A DNA stretch of 64,000 nucleotides from an uncultured bacterium (GTDB lineage Bacteria; Bacillota; Clostridia; Lachnospirales; Lachnospiraceae): contig CANDBT010000016.1 of the NCBI GenBank assembly GCA_947383005.1, positions 30,869 through 94,868 on the forward strand. The letters run 5' to 3'. Positions within the stretch are counted from its first letter, which is position 1, and each line of letters opens with the position of its first letter. The notes beneath the pieces were generated by a model that ran no database searches, was not told the DNA's origin, and was given only the letters and a program-made list of their open reading frames with translations. Position numbers and translations under genes: made by a program. Shown piece after piece: positions 33,575 through 41,957 of this stretch.

Positions 33575-35912
33575 GGAAGTAAGCCTTGTCTTGGGAGGGT
33601 TGCTCCATGATATCGGCAAAGTGATTTACAGGCAGGGGAGCGAGAGGAAAAAGCATAGCCAGATCGGCTATGAATTTCTTAAGGAACAGGTGGGTTTGAC
33701 TAATCAGGATGTATTGGATGCCGTATTATATCATCATGCTGACGGGATAAAACATGCTTCGATTGCCAGGGATTCATTGGCTTATATTGTCTATATAGCG
33801 GATAATATTGCTTCTGCCGCGGACAGGCGGAAAAATGACTCTGAGGATGCCGATTTTGAAATTTCCATGCCTTTACAAAGCGTATTTAACATTCTGAACG
33901 GAAATCATCAACATTTATTTTATGAGCCAAAGACATTGGATGAAAGGGATGCCGTCAATTATCCGATTGCGGAAAAGAAGCGTTTTGACGAACATTTTTA
34001 TGTCCGGATAAAAGAGAATCTTTTTGGCAATCTTAAGGGGATTGAATGGTCGCAGGAATATATCCATTCCTTGCTGGAGACGTTGGAGGCAAATTTATCT
34101 TATGTGCCTTCTTCGACAGCCAAAGATGAACGGGTGGATATTTCCCTGTATGACCATATGAAACTGACGGCGGCGGTTGCCGCGTGCCTTTATGGCTATT
34201 TGGAGGAAAAAGGGGTTAAGGATTACCGTGATAAACTGTTTCTTCGCGCGAAAGAATTTTATCAGGAAGAAGCTTTTCTTTTGTGTTCTATGGATATCTC
34301 CGGGATACAGGATTTTATTTATACGATCGCGAGCAAAAATGCGCTGAAAACCTTGCGGGCGCGCTCCTTTTATCTGGAAATTATGATGGAGCATATCATT
34401 GACTGTTTTCTGGAGGATCAGCATTTGACGAGGGCGAACCTGCTGTATTGCGGCGGAGGGCATTGCTATATCTTGATGGCCAACACATCGGCGGCGTTAA
34501 AAAAAGCGGAGCAATATATGGATAAGCTTAACCATTGGCTTATGGAGCAGTTTTCCATTTCTTTATACGTGGCTTTCGGATATGCGGCCTGCAGTTGCAA
34601 TACACTGAAAAATTTTCCGGAAGGCAGTTATTCCCAACTGTTTAAGAATGTCGGCGCGGCTATTTCCCGAAGGAAAAGCCACAGATATCCGGCGTCGGAT
34701 ATCCGCAGATTGAATATGCGGGAATATGGCAGCTATACGAGGGAATGCAAAGTGTGCAGACGTATCGGCAAGACAGACGATGAGGGCGCGTGCAGCGTCT
34801 GCCGGGCGATAGAAAATTTTTCGAACAATATTCTTTACAGCAGTTTTTTTACGGTTACTTTGGAAAAAAGCAGATATGCGCTTCCTTTGCCGGGAGATTA
34901 TTACCTTGTAGCGGATGACCAGGAAAGCCTGGTGAAAAAGATGCAGCAGGATGATGATTTTGTGCGGACATACAGTAAAAATAAGATGTATACAGGAAAG
35001 CATATGGCGACAAAGCTGTGGGTCGGGGATTATACCACCAAAAAGACATTTGAGGAATACGCCGCCCAGGCTCAGGGAATTGAGCGGATAGGGGTTATCC
35101 GGGCGGATGTGGATAATCTGGGACAAGCTTTTGTATCCGGGTTTGAAAATCCGGATAACCACAACCGATATGTCACTTTATCAAGAACGGCAACGCTTTC
35201 CCGGCAATTGTCACTGTTTTTTAAATATCATATCAACAAAATGCTGGCGGAAGGTTCCTTTTTCCTGGAACCGAGAGAGCAGAAATCAAGAAATGCGACG
35301 ATCGTCTATTCGGGAGGCGACGATCTGTTTATTGTCGGGGCGTGGGATGATGTGATCGGGTTGGCCATTGATATACGGAGGAATTTTGAGAAATATACCC
35401 AGGGGACGTTGACTCTTTCGGCGGGTATCGGCATATATGAACCATCCTATCCCATCAGCGCCATTGCCAGGGAAACGGCTGGTTTGGAAGATGAATCGAA
35501 GAAATATCCGGGAAAAAACGCGGTGACTTTGCTGCCGGAAGATAGCGAACCGATGGCAGGAAGCTATAGCTGGGGAGCGTTTGAGCAAAAGGTTTTGCAG
35601 GAAAAATACCAGGCAATCAAAGAATTTTTTTCCGTATCCGAGGAGCGGGGAATGAGTTTTCTTTACCGTTTGCTGGAATTATTGAGAAATAAAAAAGAGA
35701 AAATTAATTTTGCCCGTTATGTCTATATTTTATCCCGTTTGGAGCCGGAAAAGGACGCGGATAAAAGCCAGAAAGACGCTTATCAGAAATTTGCGCAAAA
35801 AATGTATCAATGGATGAAAGACGAAGAAGAAAACAGGCAGTTGCGGACGGCAATCAGCCTGTATGTGTACGAAAAAAGGGCGAAGGAGATAGGGGAAGAT
35901 GAAATTGAATGA
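33564..35912 (+). CDS. csm1: Cas10/Csm1, type III-A effector large subunit with HD and cyclase domains
   Basis: A 782-residue Cas10. The HD nuclease domain has LLHDIGKVIYR (His15-Asp16). Then come a first Palm domain, a zinc finger (CKVC...CSVC, about residues 394-413) and the cyclic-oligoadenylate synthase Palm with YSGGDDLFIV (GGDD at about 583-586). A helical D4 domain ends the protein. All three functional motifs are intact, so target-RNA-stimulated DNase and cOA synthesis are both predicted. The cOA product would act on Csm6 encoded at 40441. AGGAGG inside the end of cas6 serves as ribosome site, and the gene overlaps csm2 by 14 nt. Confidence 0.93.
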   Translation: MTDKEVSLVLGGLLHDIGKVIYRQGSERKKHSQIGYEFLKEQVGLTNQDVLDAVLYHHADGIKHASIARDSLAYIVYIADNIASAADRRKNDSEDADFEISMPLQSVFNILNGNHQHLFYEPKTLDERDAVNYPIAEKKRFDEHFYVRIKENLFGNLKGIEWSQEYIHSLLETLEANLSYVPSSTAKDERVDISLYDHMKLTAAVAACLYGYLEEKGVKDYRDKLFLRAKEFYQEEAFLLCSMDISGIQDFIYTIASKNALKTLRARSFYLEIMMEHIIDCFLEDQHLTRANLLYCGGGHCYILMANTSAALKKAEQYMDKLNHWLMEQFSISLYVAFGYAACSCNTLKNFPEGSYSQLFKNVGAAISRRKSHRYPASDIRRLNMREYGSYTRECKVCRRIGKTDDEGACSVCRAIENFSNNILYSSFFTVTLEKSRYALPLPGDYYLVADDQESLVKKMQQDDDFVRTYSKNKMYTGKHMATKLWVGDYTTKKTFEEYAAQAQGIERIGVIRADVDNLGQAFVSGFENPDNHNRYVTLSRTATLSRQLSLFFKYHINKMLAEGSFFLEPREQKSRNATIVYSGGDDLFIVGAWDDVIGLAIDIRRNFEKYTQGTLTLSAGIGIYEPSYPISAIARETAGLEDESKKYPGKNAVTLLPEDSEPMAGSYSWGAFEQKVLQEKYQAIKEFFSVSEERGMSFLYRLLELLRNKKEKINFARYVYILSRLEPEKDADKSQKDAYQKFAQKMYQWMKDEEENRQLRTAISLYVYEKRAKEIGEDEIE

Positions 35913-36291
35913 GCAGAATTATGTCGATACGGCGGAACAAGTAATATTGAAACTGAAAGAGAAGAAGGGGCGGGACAATAAGCCTGTCCCCCTGGTCACC
36001 ACATCAAAACTGCGCAATCTGCTGGCGATGGCGGCGGATATTTATAATCAGATATTAAACCAGCATGAAGACCGCCTGAACGAAGACATTTGCGGCAGGA
36101 TCGAGTATTTGCGGGTGCGGTTCCTATATGAGGCAGGCCGGGAGCCGGCGGTCAGGGATTTGGTTGAAGAAGCGGGAATTATCGACTTATTAAAGCAGAT
36201 TAAGGGAAGCAAGAAACAGTATATGTTATTCAGCCGTTACATGGAAGCTTTGGTTTCTTTCCGGAAATATTACGACAGGAACGACAGTTAG
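35899..36291 (+). CDS. csm2: Csm2, small subunit of the Csm complex
   Basis: A 130-residue all-helical protein. ISRDIC-like segments are not conserved, but position, size and the pattern VTTSKLRNLLAMAADIYNQ followed by RIEYLRVRFLYEAGREPAV match Csm2. Several copies line the crRNA-target duplex as the belly filament of the complex. It overlaps the end of csm1 and precedes csm3 by 13 nt. Confidence 0.88.
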   Translation: MKLNEQNYVDTAEQVILKLKEKKGRDNKPVPLVTTSKLRNLLAMAADIYNQILNQHEDRLNEDICGRIEYLRVRFLYEAGREPAVRDLVEEAGIIDLLKQIKGSKKQYMLFSRYMEALVSFRKYYDRNDS

Positions 36292-36304
36292 GAGGGAGAA
36301 AGGT

Positions 36305-36973
36305 ATGTACGCGAAAATTCAGATTACAGGGAAGATAGAACTGAAAACAGGTATGCATATTGGCGGGTCATCGGCTTTTGCCGCTATCGGGGCGGTAGAC
36401 TCCCCGGTGATCAAAGATATCCGGACGAATCTTCCCATGATCCCAGGAAGTTCCTTAAAGGGAAAAATAAGGACGCTCTTGGCCAGGGAATACAACCAGG
36501 AGCTGGCGCCCAGGCCGGATGATGACCATGAGCGTCTGACACGGCTGTTTGGCTCCGCCAAAGAGAAAAAAGGCAGGCAGAGCCGGATCTTAATTTCGGA
36601 TATGTTTATGGCTAATGAAAAAGAACTTCGTGATCAGGGACTGCAAAGCATGACGGAAATCAAGTTTGAAAATACCATCAACCGGGCGACGGCAGTTGCC
36701 AATCCGAGACAGATTGAACGGGCGATCCGGGGAACGGTTTTCGAATTGGATATGATTTACGAGGTAAAAAAAGAAGAGGAGATATTGGAGGATATGGAAA
36801 TCCTGGCAGAAGGGATGAAGCTTCTCCAATATGATTACCTTGGGGGGAGCGGTTCCCGCGGATATGGGAAAGTAGTTTTTAAAGATATACAGGTAGAGAG
36901 CGTGGTGGGGGAGGTAGACAGCCAGATTATGGATGCCTGTGGTGAATTGATGAAAAAAGTGGAAAGAGCCTGA
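36305..36973 (+). CDS. csm3: Csm3, RAMP backbone subunit and target-RNA nuclease
   Basis: A 222-residue RAMP protein. It opens IQITGKIELKTGMHIGGSS, continues AIGAVDSPVIKDI, where the Asp corresponds to the residue that cleaves target RNA at 6-nt intervals, then MIPGSSLKGKIRTLLARE, and ends with the glycine-rich YLGGSGSRGYGKVVF. The catalytic Asp and the Gly-rich loop are both present, so the subunit looks functional. GGAGGGAG precedes the ATG. It lies between csm2 and csm4 in the canonical order. Confidence 0.93.
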   Translation: MYAKIQITGKIELKTGMHIGGSSAFAAIGAVDSPVIKDIRTNLPMIPGSSLKGKIRTLLAREYNQELAPRPDDDHERLTRLFGSAKEKKGRQSRILISDMFMANEKELRDQGLQSMTEIKFENTINRATAVANPRQIERAIRGTVFELDMIYEVKKEEEILEDMEILAEGMKLLQYDYLGGSGSRGYGKVVFKDIQVESVVGEVDSQIMDACGELMKKVERA

Positions 36974-36983
36974 GAGGAGAGCC

Positions 36984-37916
36984 ATGGATTACAAAATTTA
37001 CAAAATGGTGTTTCAAGGCGCCGTCCATTTGGGCAAGCAGTCATTAGAAGACGGAGAATTTACTTTTTGCGCAGATACTCTTTTTTCGGCTCTCTGCCAG
37101 GAGGCCCTGAAACTGGGCGAAGATAAACTGCAGGCTTTTTATACATATGCCAAAGAAGGGAAGCTGTTGCTGTCAGATGCTTTTCCCTATATAGGCGATA
37201 CCTATTATCTGCCGAAACCGATAAAACATTTGGATACAACAGACGGCAAGGGAGATTCCGCCGCAAAAAAAGCATGGAAAAAGCTGAGTTATATTCCGAT
37301 GGAAGCTTTGGATGAATATTTGCGGGGGGATTTTGACGTGCTGAACATGCAGGCTCCGGACATCGGCAAATTGGGGAGCTTCGAAATGAAAGTCTCGGCT
37401 TTTGTGCGGGGACAGGAGGAAACCCTTCCTTATCGTGTAGGGACTTATTATTATCATCCGGGGAACGGAATCTATCTGATTGCCCGTTATGACGAACCGC
37501 AAAAAATATTGTTGGAAGAGCTGCTGGAGAATCTTTCTTTCAGCGGAATCGGTGGGAAAAGAGCCGCAGGGATGGGGCGTTTTACGTTTTATTCCCGGAA
37601 TGTTTCTTCCCATTTGAAAAAGCGGCTGGAAGGAGAAGGGAGTACGTATATGTCTTTATCCGTGTCTTTGCCGGCGGATGAAGAATTGGAACAGGCGCTG
37701 CTGGGCGCGGAGTATTTGGTGTGCAAAAGGAGCGGGTTTGTGGCATCGGAAAACTATGCCCCGGAGCAGATGAGAAAAAAGGATTTATATGTATTAAAAG
37801 CAGGTTCCTGTTTTCGGAATAAGTATAAAGGCGACATTTATGATGTATCCGGACGGATGGGGAAACATCCGGTATACCGGTATGCAAAACCAATATTTAT
37901 AGAGGTGGGCACATGA
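36984..37916 (+). CDS. csm4: Csm4, crRNA 5'-tag binding RAMP subunit
   Basis: 310 residues with the Csm4 opening MDYKIYKMVFQGAVHLGKQS, DTLFSALCQEALKLG, and the glycine-rich loop FSGIGGKRAAGMGRF. Csm4 contacts Cas10 and holds the 5' tag of the crRNA. The stop overlaps the csm5 start as ATGA. Ribosome site GAGAGGAG lies 5-6 nt upstream of the ATG. Confidence 0.9.
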   Translation: MDYKIYKMVFQGAVHLGKQSLEDGEFTFCADTLFSALCQEALKLGEDKLQAFYTYAKEGKLLLSDAFPYIGDTYYLPKPIKHLDTTDGKGDSAAKKAWKKLSYIPMEALDEYLRGDFDVLNMQAPDIGKLGSFEMKVSAFVRGQEETLPYRVGTYYYHPGNGIYLIARYDEPQKILLEELLENLSFSGIGGKRAAGMGRFTFYSRNVSSHLKKRLEGEGSTYMSLSVSLPADEELEQALLGAEYLVCKRSGFVASENYAPEQMRKKDLYVLKAGSCFRNKYKGDIYDVSGRMGKHPVYRYAKPIFIEVGT

Positions 37917-39022
37917 ACAGAAGTTTGGTCAGCTATCGGGTGGAAATGAAAGCAGTCGGGCCGGTATTTATTGGAAGCGGAAAGGAAATCAGCAAAAAAG
38001 AATATGTGTTTTTAAACAATAAGAAAGCAGCGATTCTCGATATCCAAAAGCTTTACAGCGGGCTGAAAAAACGGGGGAAATCTGGGGCGTTTGAGGAGTA
38101 TCTGCTGTATAACAACAGGAATAACCTTGCGGATTGGCTGAGAAGGCAGAATATTATGCTGTCGGATATCCGGCCGTTTATCCGTTATAGCCTGGATTGT
38201 GAAAATATGGTAGTGGAGAGGAAAAATACCCTGCAGGTGCTGGCTTGTATGAAGGATGCTTACGGCAATCCTTATGTGCCGGGCAGTTCCCTGAAAGGGA
38301 TGTTCCGTACGATTTTTCTGGGGGCGGAGGTTATGGATGACCCGCGGAAATACCAGAGGATGAAGGAAAATCTAAAAAGGAACGCAGATGTGCGGGCATT
38401 CAGGAACGCTTATCTGAAAAGAGATATTTCCGGCATCGAAGGAGCGGCGTTCAGGACGTTGAACCGGATGGGAACAAAAGCGGGAGACGCGGTGAATGAT
38501 GTTTTGCAGGGAGTGATTTTCAGCGACAGTGAGCCGCTGTCGGTGGATGACCTGATTTTGTGCCAGAGGGTGGAGCTGCATACGGACAGAACGGAAAAGA
38601 GCCTTCCTATCCTGCGGGAATGTATAAAACCGGGGACAACGATTACGTACATGATTACGATTGACAAACACATTTGTAAGCTGACGGATAAGCAGATTAT
38701 CCAGGCGGTAAATGATTTTGGGAATAATTATTACCGGAGTTTCGGTAGCTCATTTAAATATATGGACAGGCTGCAGGATAATGAAGTATTGTTGGGTGGC
38801 GGATGCGGATTTGTGTCAAAGACGGTGATTTATCCGCTGTTTGGAAAAGCAGAGGGGGTAGAAGTGACGCAAAAGATACTGGAAATGACAACACCCAGAA
38901 TACATAAACATAACAAAGACAAGGCGTACGGAGCTTCCCCGCATATTATGAAATGTACCTGGTATCAGGGGAAAACCGTGCAGATGGGGGTATGCCGGCT
39001 GGAAAAAATAGAGGTGGTGTAA
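37913..39022 (+). CDS. csm5: Csm5, 3'-end capping RAMP subunit
   Basis: A 369-residue RAMP. YRVEMKAVGPVFIGSGKEIS at the N-terminus, YVPGSSLKGMFRTIFLGAEV and a C-terminal LLGGGCGFVSKTVIYPLFG are typical Csm5 features. It caps the head of the complex and helps mature the crRNA 3' end. It is the last gene of the interference operon; the next intact cas gene, csm6, is 1.4 kb further on beyond the array and the cas1/cas2 remnants. Confidence 0.9.
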   Translation: MNRSLVSYRVEMKAVGPVFIGSGKEISKKEYVFLNNKKAAILDIQKLYSGLKKRGKSGAFEEYLLYNNRNNLADWLRRQNIMLSDIRPFIRYSLDCENMVVERKNTLQVLACMKDAYGNPYVPGSSLKGMFRTIFLGAEVMDDPRKYQRMKENLKRNADVRAFRNAYLKRDISGIEGAAFRTLNRMGTKAGDAVNDVLQGVIFSDSEPLSVDDLILCQRVELHTDRTEKSLPILRECIKPGTTITYMITIDKHICKLTDKQIIQAVNDFGNNYYRSFGSSFKYMDRLQDNEVLLGGGCGFVSKTVIYPLFGKAEGVEVTQKILEMTTPRIHKHNKDKAYGASPHIMKCTWYQGKTVQMGVCRLEKIEVV

Positions 39023-39242
39023 ATGCGGGGAATGAAGATGAGGATGGAGGAAAGGGGGAAGAAGCAGAGAGAAAGGAGCAGGGAGAAAGAAGAAGAGAGA
39101 AAGCGATTTTGCCGCGTGCCGCACAGGAAGCGGGATTGCGGGGGATTTTGGAGTTGAATAAGCGTCGGATGATGGAGAAAACCGTTTTCCCCCGCAAATG
39201 CTGCCGGGAATAGGCGTGTATGGCGGGGGATGAGGGAGAGGA
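39023..39242 (+). promoter_or_regulatory. Presumed CRISPR leader, purine-rich
   Basis: The 220 bp between csm5 and the first repeat are strikingly A/G-rich (long runs of GAGGAAAG type) up to about 39110. A short 44-codon basic ORF from 39024 has no recognisable similarity and I do not call it. The side is assigned as leader because the first repeat is intact and repeats degrade away from it. No clear promoter is visible. Confidence 0.45.
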
Positions 39243-39610
39243 TTAGAAATTAGAGAACCCCGTGAGGGGACGGAAACGCTTTGCTCAACGCTGTACATTG
39301 CAATCTTACCATTAGAAATTAGAGAATCCCGTGAGGGGGCGGAAATTATTTGTTATAGCATATTCAGTTTTGTTTGTCAGTTAGGTATTGGGAACCCCGC
39401 GAGGGGACGGAAACTCGGGTGTTTCTTCAGGTGTTTCATCGGGCTACTTTAGAAATTAGGAAACCCCGTAAGGGGACGGAAATGTCTCATCGGGTTCGGG
39501 TGTCTCATCGGGCTCTTTAAAAATCAAATTCCCCGCAAGGGGACGGAAGTTATAAATTGGCGATTGTTCCATCTATGTCGAAGGAAAACCTGATAACTCC
39601 GTAAGGGGAT
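39243..39610 (+). CRISPR. Short, decaying type III-A CRISPR array (five repeats plus a remnant)
   Basis: Repeat unit 35 bp: TTAGAAATTAGAGAACCCCG then TGAGGGGACGGAAAC. Positions: 39243-39277, 39312-39346, 39380-39414, 39449-39483, 39516-39550 and a poor sixth at about 39585-39610. Spacers are 33-35 bp. The repeat core CCCCG-nnAA/GAGG-GG hairpin is kept, but 5' halves and ends drift from the third repeat on (for example TTAGGTATTGGG, AAAAATCAAATTCC), a trailer-end pattern. The 3' eight bases ACGGAAAC suit a type III 5' tag, so crRNAs should read along the plus strand. Spacers 3 and 4 resemble each other. Confidence 0.9.
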
Positions 39611-39645
39611 TTTTCGCGCAATATACAGGTGTAAGGAGAAGAACA

Positions 39646-40209
39646 ATGAGTTTACTGTATGTGAATGCTAACAGTTCAGATAGGTCTGCGCGTTCACCGC
39701 GCTGACCGTACGAAAACCTAGTGGTCGCGGGCATCCGGCCCATCGCGGAGCGATTTTTATGGCCGGATGCGTAACAGTTCAGGGGTTGTCTGAACTGTTA
39801 CTGTGAATGAAAATGGTGCGGTGATTGGTGTAGAAGCTAATCGGTGTTTTGTAAAGTACTCGGATGGCATGAAAAGAATGGTGCCGATAGAAACTTTAGA
39901 AAGCATTACCATTATGGAACATGCACAGATAACGACTCAATGTGTGCAGGAGTGCCTTAAGCGAGGGATTCCTATCACATATTTTTCAAAAGGAGGGAGT
40001 TATTTTGGAAGATTGCAGTCTACGGGACATATAAACGCGGAAAGACAGAGGAAACAGGCGGCTTTATATGATTCGGATTTTGCTGTGGAACTTTCAAGGC
40101 AGATTGTCAGCGGCAAGTTGAAAAATCAGATAGTTGTTCTCAGAAGATACGAAAAGAGTAAAGGGATAGATGTTGGTGAGCAATTAAAAATGATGAGGAT
40201 ATGTCGGGA
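39646..40209 (+). pseudogene. cas1: cas1 remnant, interrupted by a MITE and truncated by a deletion
   Basis: MSLLYVN is encoded at 39646-39666. A 134-bp element then interrupts it, and the sequence resumes at 39803 as NENGAVIGVEANRCFVKYSD and ITYFSKGGSYFGRL...GKLKNQIVVLRRYEKSKG, typical N-terminal Cas1. With the insertion, translation from the native ATG stops after 19 codons. A GTG at 39803 could restart, but the gene ends around residue 130: the catalytic Glu-His-Asp region is absent, and Cas2-like sequence follows directly. Both lesions make integrase activity impossible. GTAAGGAGAAG lies before the original ATG. Confidence 0.88.
39668..39801. mobile_element. 134-bp MITE-like element inserted in cas1
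   Basis: Terminal repeats TAACAGTTCAGA and TCTGAACTGTTA, with outer C/C (the right end reads GTAACAGTTCAGAC on the other strand). The target duplication TGTGAATG occurs at 39660-39667 and 39802-39809. Removing the element and one duplication restores an uninterrupted Cas1 N-terminus, which proves the insertion boundaries. Internal hairpins: GGTCTGCGCG with CGCTGACC, and GCATCCGGCC with GGCCGGATGC. No coding capacity. Full-length relative of the element at 16532 (opposite orientation). Confidence 0.92.
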
Positions 40210-40425
40210 AAAGTTGTCTTCTTGTCATACGGTTTCCGCATTCAGAAATCCGCTTTTGAGGCGGTGATTTCCAAGAAAAAATATAAGGAGCTTTTGGAGC
40301 GTCTCCCGTCATATACATCGGCGGAAGACAGCATACGGGTATATAAAATTATTGGAAAAGGTCAGGTCGTTTCCTTTGGAAAGCCGATGGAAAACGACGG
40401 GGAAGACGATATCATTGTCATATAA
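40201..40425 (+). pseudogene. cas2: cas2 remnant, N-terminus deleted
   Basis: The frame reads GKVVFLSYGFRIQKSAFEAV then LERLPSYTSAEDSIRVYKII and GKGQVVSFGK, the C-terminal two-thirds of Cas2 (R-I-Q-K-S-x-F-E is a family hallmark). The first ~30 residues, including the conserved N-terminal Asp, are missing because a deletion of roughly 0.8-0.9 kb joined it to the cas1 fragment near 40190-40210. The nominal ATG at 40201 is a chance start at the junction. Confidence 0.85.
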
Positions 40426-40440
40426 GGGAGGAGGACACAA

Positions 40441-41760
40441 ATGGGAAAAAAGATTCTATTCAGCCCGGTAGGCGGCACAGATCCGATAAGATATTTGAGG
40501 GATGGTTCCCTGCTTCATATTTGCCGCCACTATCGCCCGGATATCGTGTATTTGTATTTGTCTCATGAAATGATGCAGATTCACAGGCAGGATAACCGCT
40601 ACGTGGCAACAATCGAGCTGCTGGGAAAGCATTTGCATCATAATTTTGAAGTACATGTTATTGAACGGGATGCACTTATCGATGTGCAGCAATATGATAT
40701 TTTCTATCAGGATTTCCGACAGGAAATCAGGAAAATTGAAGAAAGCATGGGGGAGGAGGATGAACTGCTGCTCAATATGGCTTCCGGAACCCCAGCGATG
40801 AAAAGCGCGTTGATGGTCATGGCAACTCTGGCAGAGTACCGCTTTTTGCCGATACAGGTTTCCACTCCGCAAAAACGCATGAATTCCGAATATGAGGAGA
40901 GAAAAAATTATGAGATTGATGTGAATTGGGAGTTGGATGAGGATAACCAGGAGGAGGCGCCAAACCGGTGTACGGAGGTAAAATGCCTGCATTTAATGAC
41001 CTTGCTCAAAATCGAGATAATCAAAAAGCATCTGGCAGCTTATGACTACCGGGCGGCATTGGCAGTTGCCGAAGAAATCCGCAGGGATATCCCTGCGGAT
41101 GCGTACAGGATGCTGCAGATTGCCGATGCGAGGGTAAAATTAAGCCGGAATAAGATCCATGCATGGATGCGCGAGAAAGAGTATGACATCTATCCGATAC
41201 AGGAAAGCGGAAAACAGAAGATATTTGAATATGCCCTTGTTTTGCAGATCAAGCTCAAGCGCGAGGAATATGCGGATTTCATCCGCGGCATTACGCCGAT
41301 TGTGGTGGATTTGCTGGAAAATATATTGAAGAATCAATGTAATATTGTTTTGGCGGATTACTGCAAATCCGACAAAGATAAAATACTTAAGTGGGATGAA
41401 AAAAAGCTGCAGAGATCCGGTTTGAAGAAGCTGTTGGATGAAGAATATCAGGGTGGATTTCGCTGTGGCTCGGTTTATTCCGGGCATCTTGCCTGTTTGA
41501 TCCGCCGGAAATGCAGCGACAGGGTTTTAAGGCAGAAGGTGGAGGATATCGTGTATGCGGAAAGCAGGGCGCGGAATATGGCGGCTCACGAGATTGTGTC
41601 GGTGACGGATGAATGGTTTCGGGAAAAGACGGGCAAAAGCGCAAAGGAGATCTTTTCCCTTATTCAATATTTGACCAGGAAGGCGGGGATTAACGTAAAG
41701 GATGAGGATTGGGAGTCCTACGACCGGATGAATGAGCAGATAATTTTTTATTGCCAGTAA
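40441..41760 (+). CDS. csm6: Csm6, CARF-HEPN ribonuclease activated by cyclic oligoadenylate
   Basis: A 439-residue protein. The N-terminal CARF domain has ILFSPVGGTDPIRYLRDGSL and LLLNMASGTPAMKSALMVMA, which bind cyclic oligoadenylate. The C-terminal HEPN domain carries the RX4H ribonuclease motif RNMAAH at about residues 378-383. The intact gene predicts that Cas10 signalling can trigger non-specific RNA decay. GGGAGGAGG precedes the ATG, 15 nt after the cas2 remnant. It is probably still transcribed with the csm operon or from within the array region. A terminator follows at 41801. Confidence 0.9.
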   Translation: MGKKILFSPVGGTDPIRYLRDGSLLHICRHYRPDIVYLYLSHEMMQIHRQDNRYVATIELLGKHLHHNFEVHVIERDALIDVQQYDIFYQDFRQEIRKIEESMGEEDELLLNMASGTPAMKSALMVMATLAEYRFLPIQVSTPQKRMNSEYEERKNYEIDVNWELDEDNQEEAPNRCTEVKCLHLMTLLKIEIIKKHLAAYDYRAALAVAEEIRRDIPADAYRMLQIADARVKLSRNKIHAWMREKEYDIYPIQESGKQKIFEYALVLQIKLKREEYADFIRGITPIVVDLLENILKNQCNIVLADYCKSDKDKILKWDEKKLQRSGLKKLLDEEYQGGFRCGSVYSGHLACLIRRKCSDRVLRQKVEDIVYAESRARNMAAHEIVSVTDEWFREKTGKSAKEIFSLIQYLTRKAGINVKDEDWESYDRMNEQIIFYCQ

Positions 41761-41800
41761 AAATTTCCCCCAAAATTGGTTTTTTGTGGTATGATGAGTA

Positions 41801-41841
41801 CAGGACAAAGCAGTCAATCCGATTCCTTTGTCCTGTTTTAT
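41801..41841 (+). terminator. Intrinsic terminator after csm6
   Basis: CAGGACAAAG and CTTTGTCCTG form a perfect 10-bp stem (41801-41810 with 41826-41835) followed by TTTTAT. It is 40 nt after the csm6 stop. A TGGTATGAT extended -10-like box just before it (41787-41795) leaves open that it is a leader attenuator of the next gene. Confidence 0.65.
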
Positions 41842-41957
41842 ATGCGCAGCCCCATGCGGAGAAAGTATGCCGCAGAAGCGGCACAAGGGGCGCGCGGCGG
41901 GCAGGGAGAAATCATTCCCATTATTAAGTTAGATTGCGTTTACAGGAGGTGCAGGAG

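Noticed and set aside
38953-39213. 86-codon plus-strand ORF spanning the end of csm5 and the presumed leader
   Set aside because: It begins inside csm5 in another frame and is driven by the purine-rich composition (Glu/Arg/Lys runs); no family resemblance.
38816-39298. 160-codon minus-strand ORF across csm5 end and array start
   Set aside because: Pro/Ser/Leu-rich shadow of purine-rich DNA that would run into the first CRISPR repeat.
39803-40267. Reading 39803-40267 as a complete small gene
   Set aside because: The sequence is the N-terminal part of Cas1 continuing from 39646 across a mobile element, and its end is a deletion junction.
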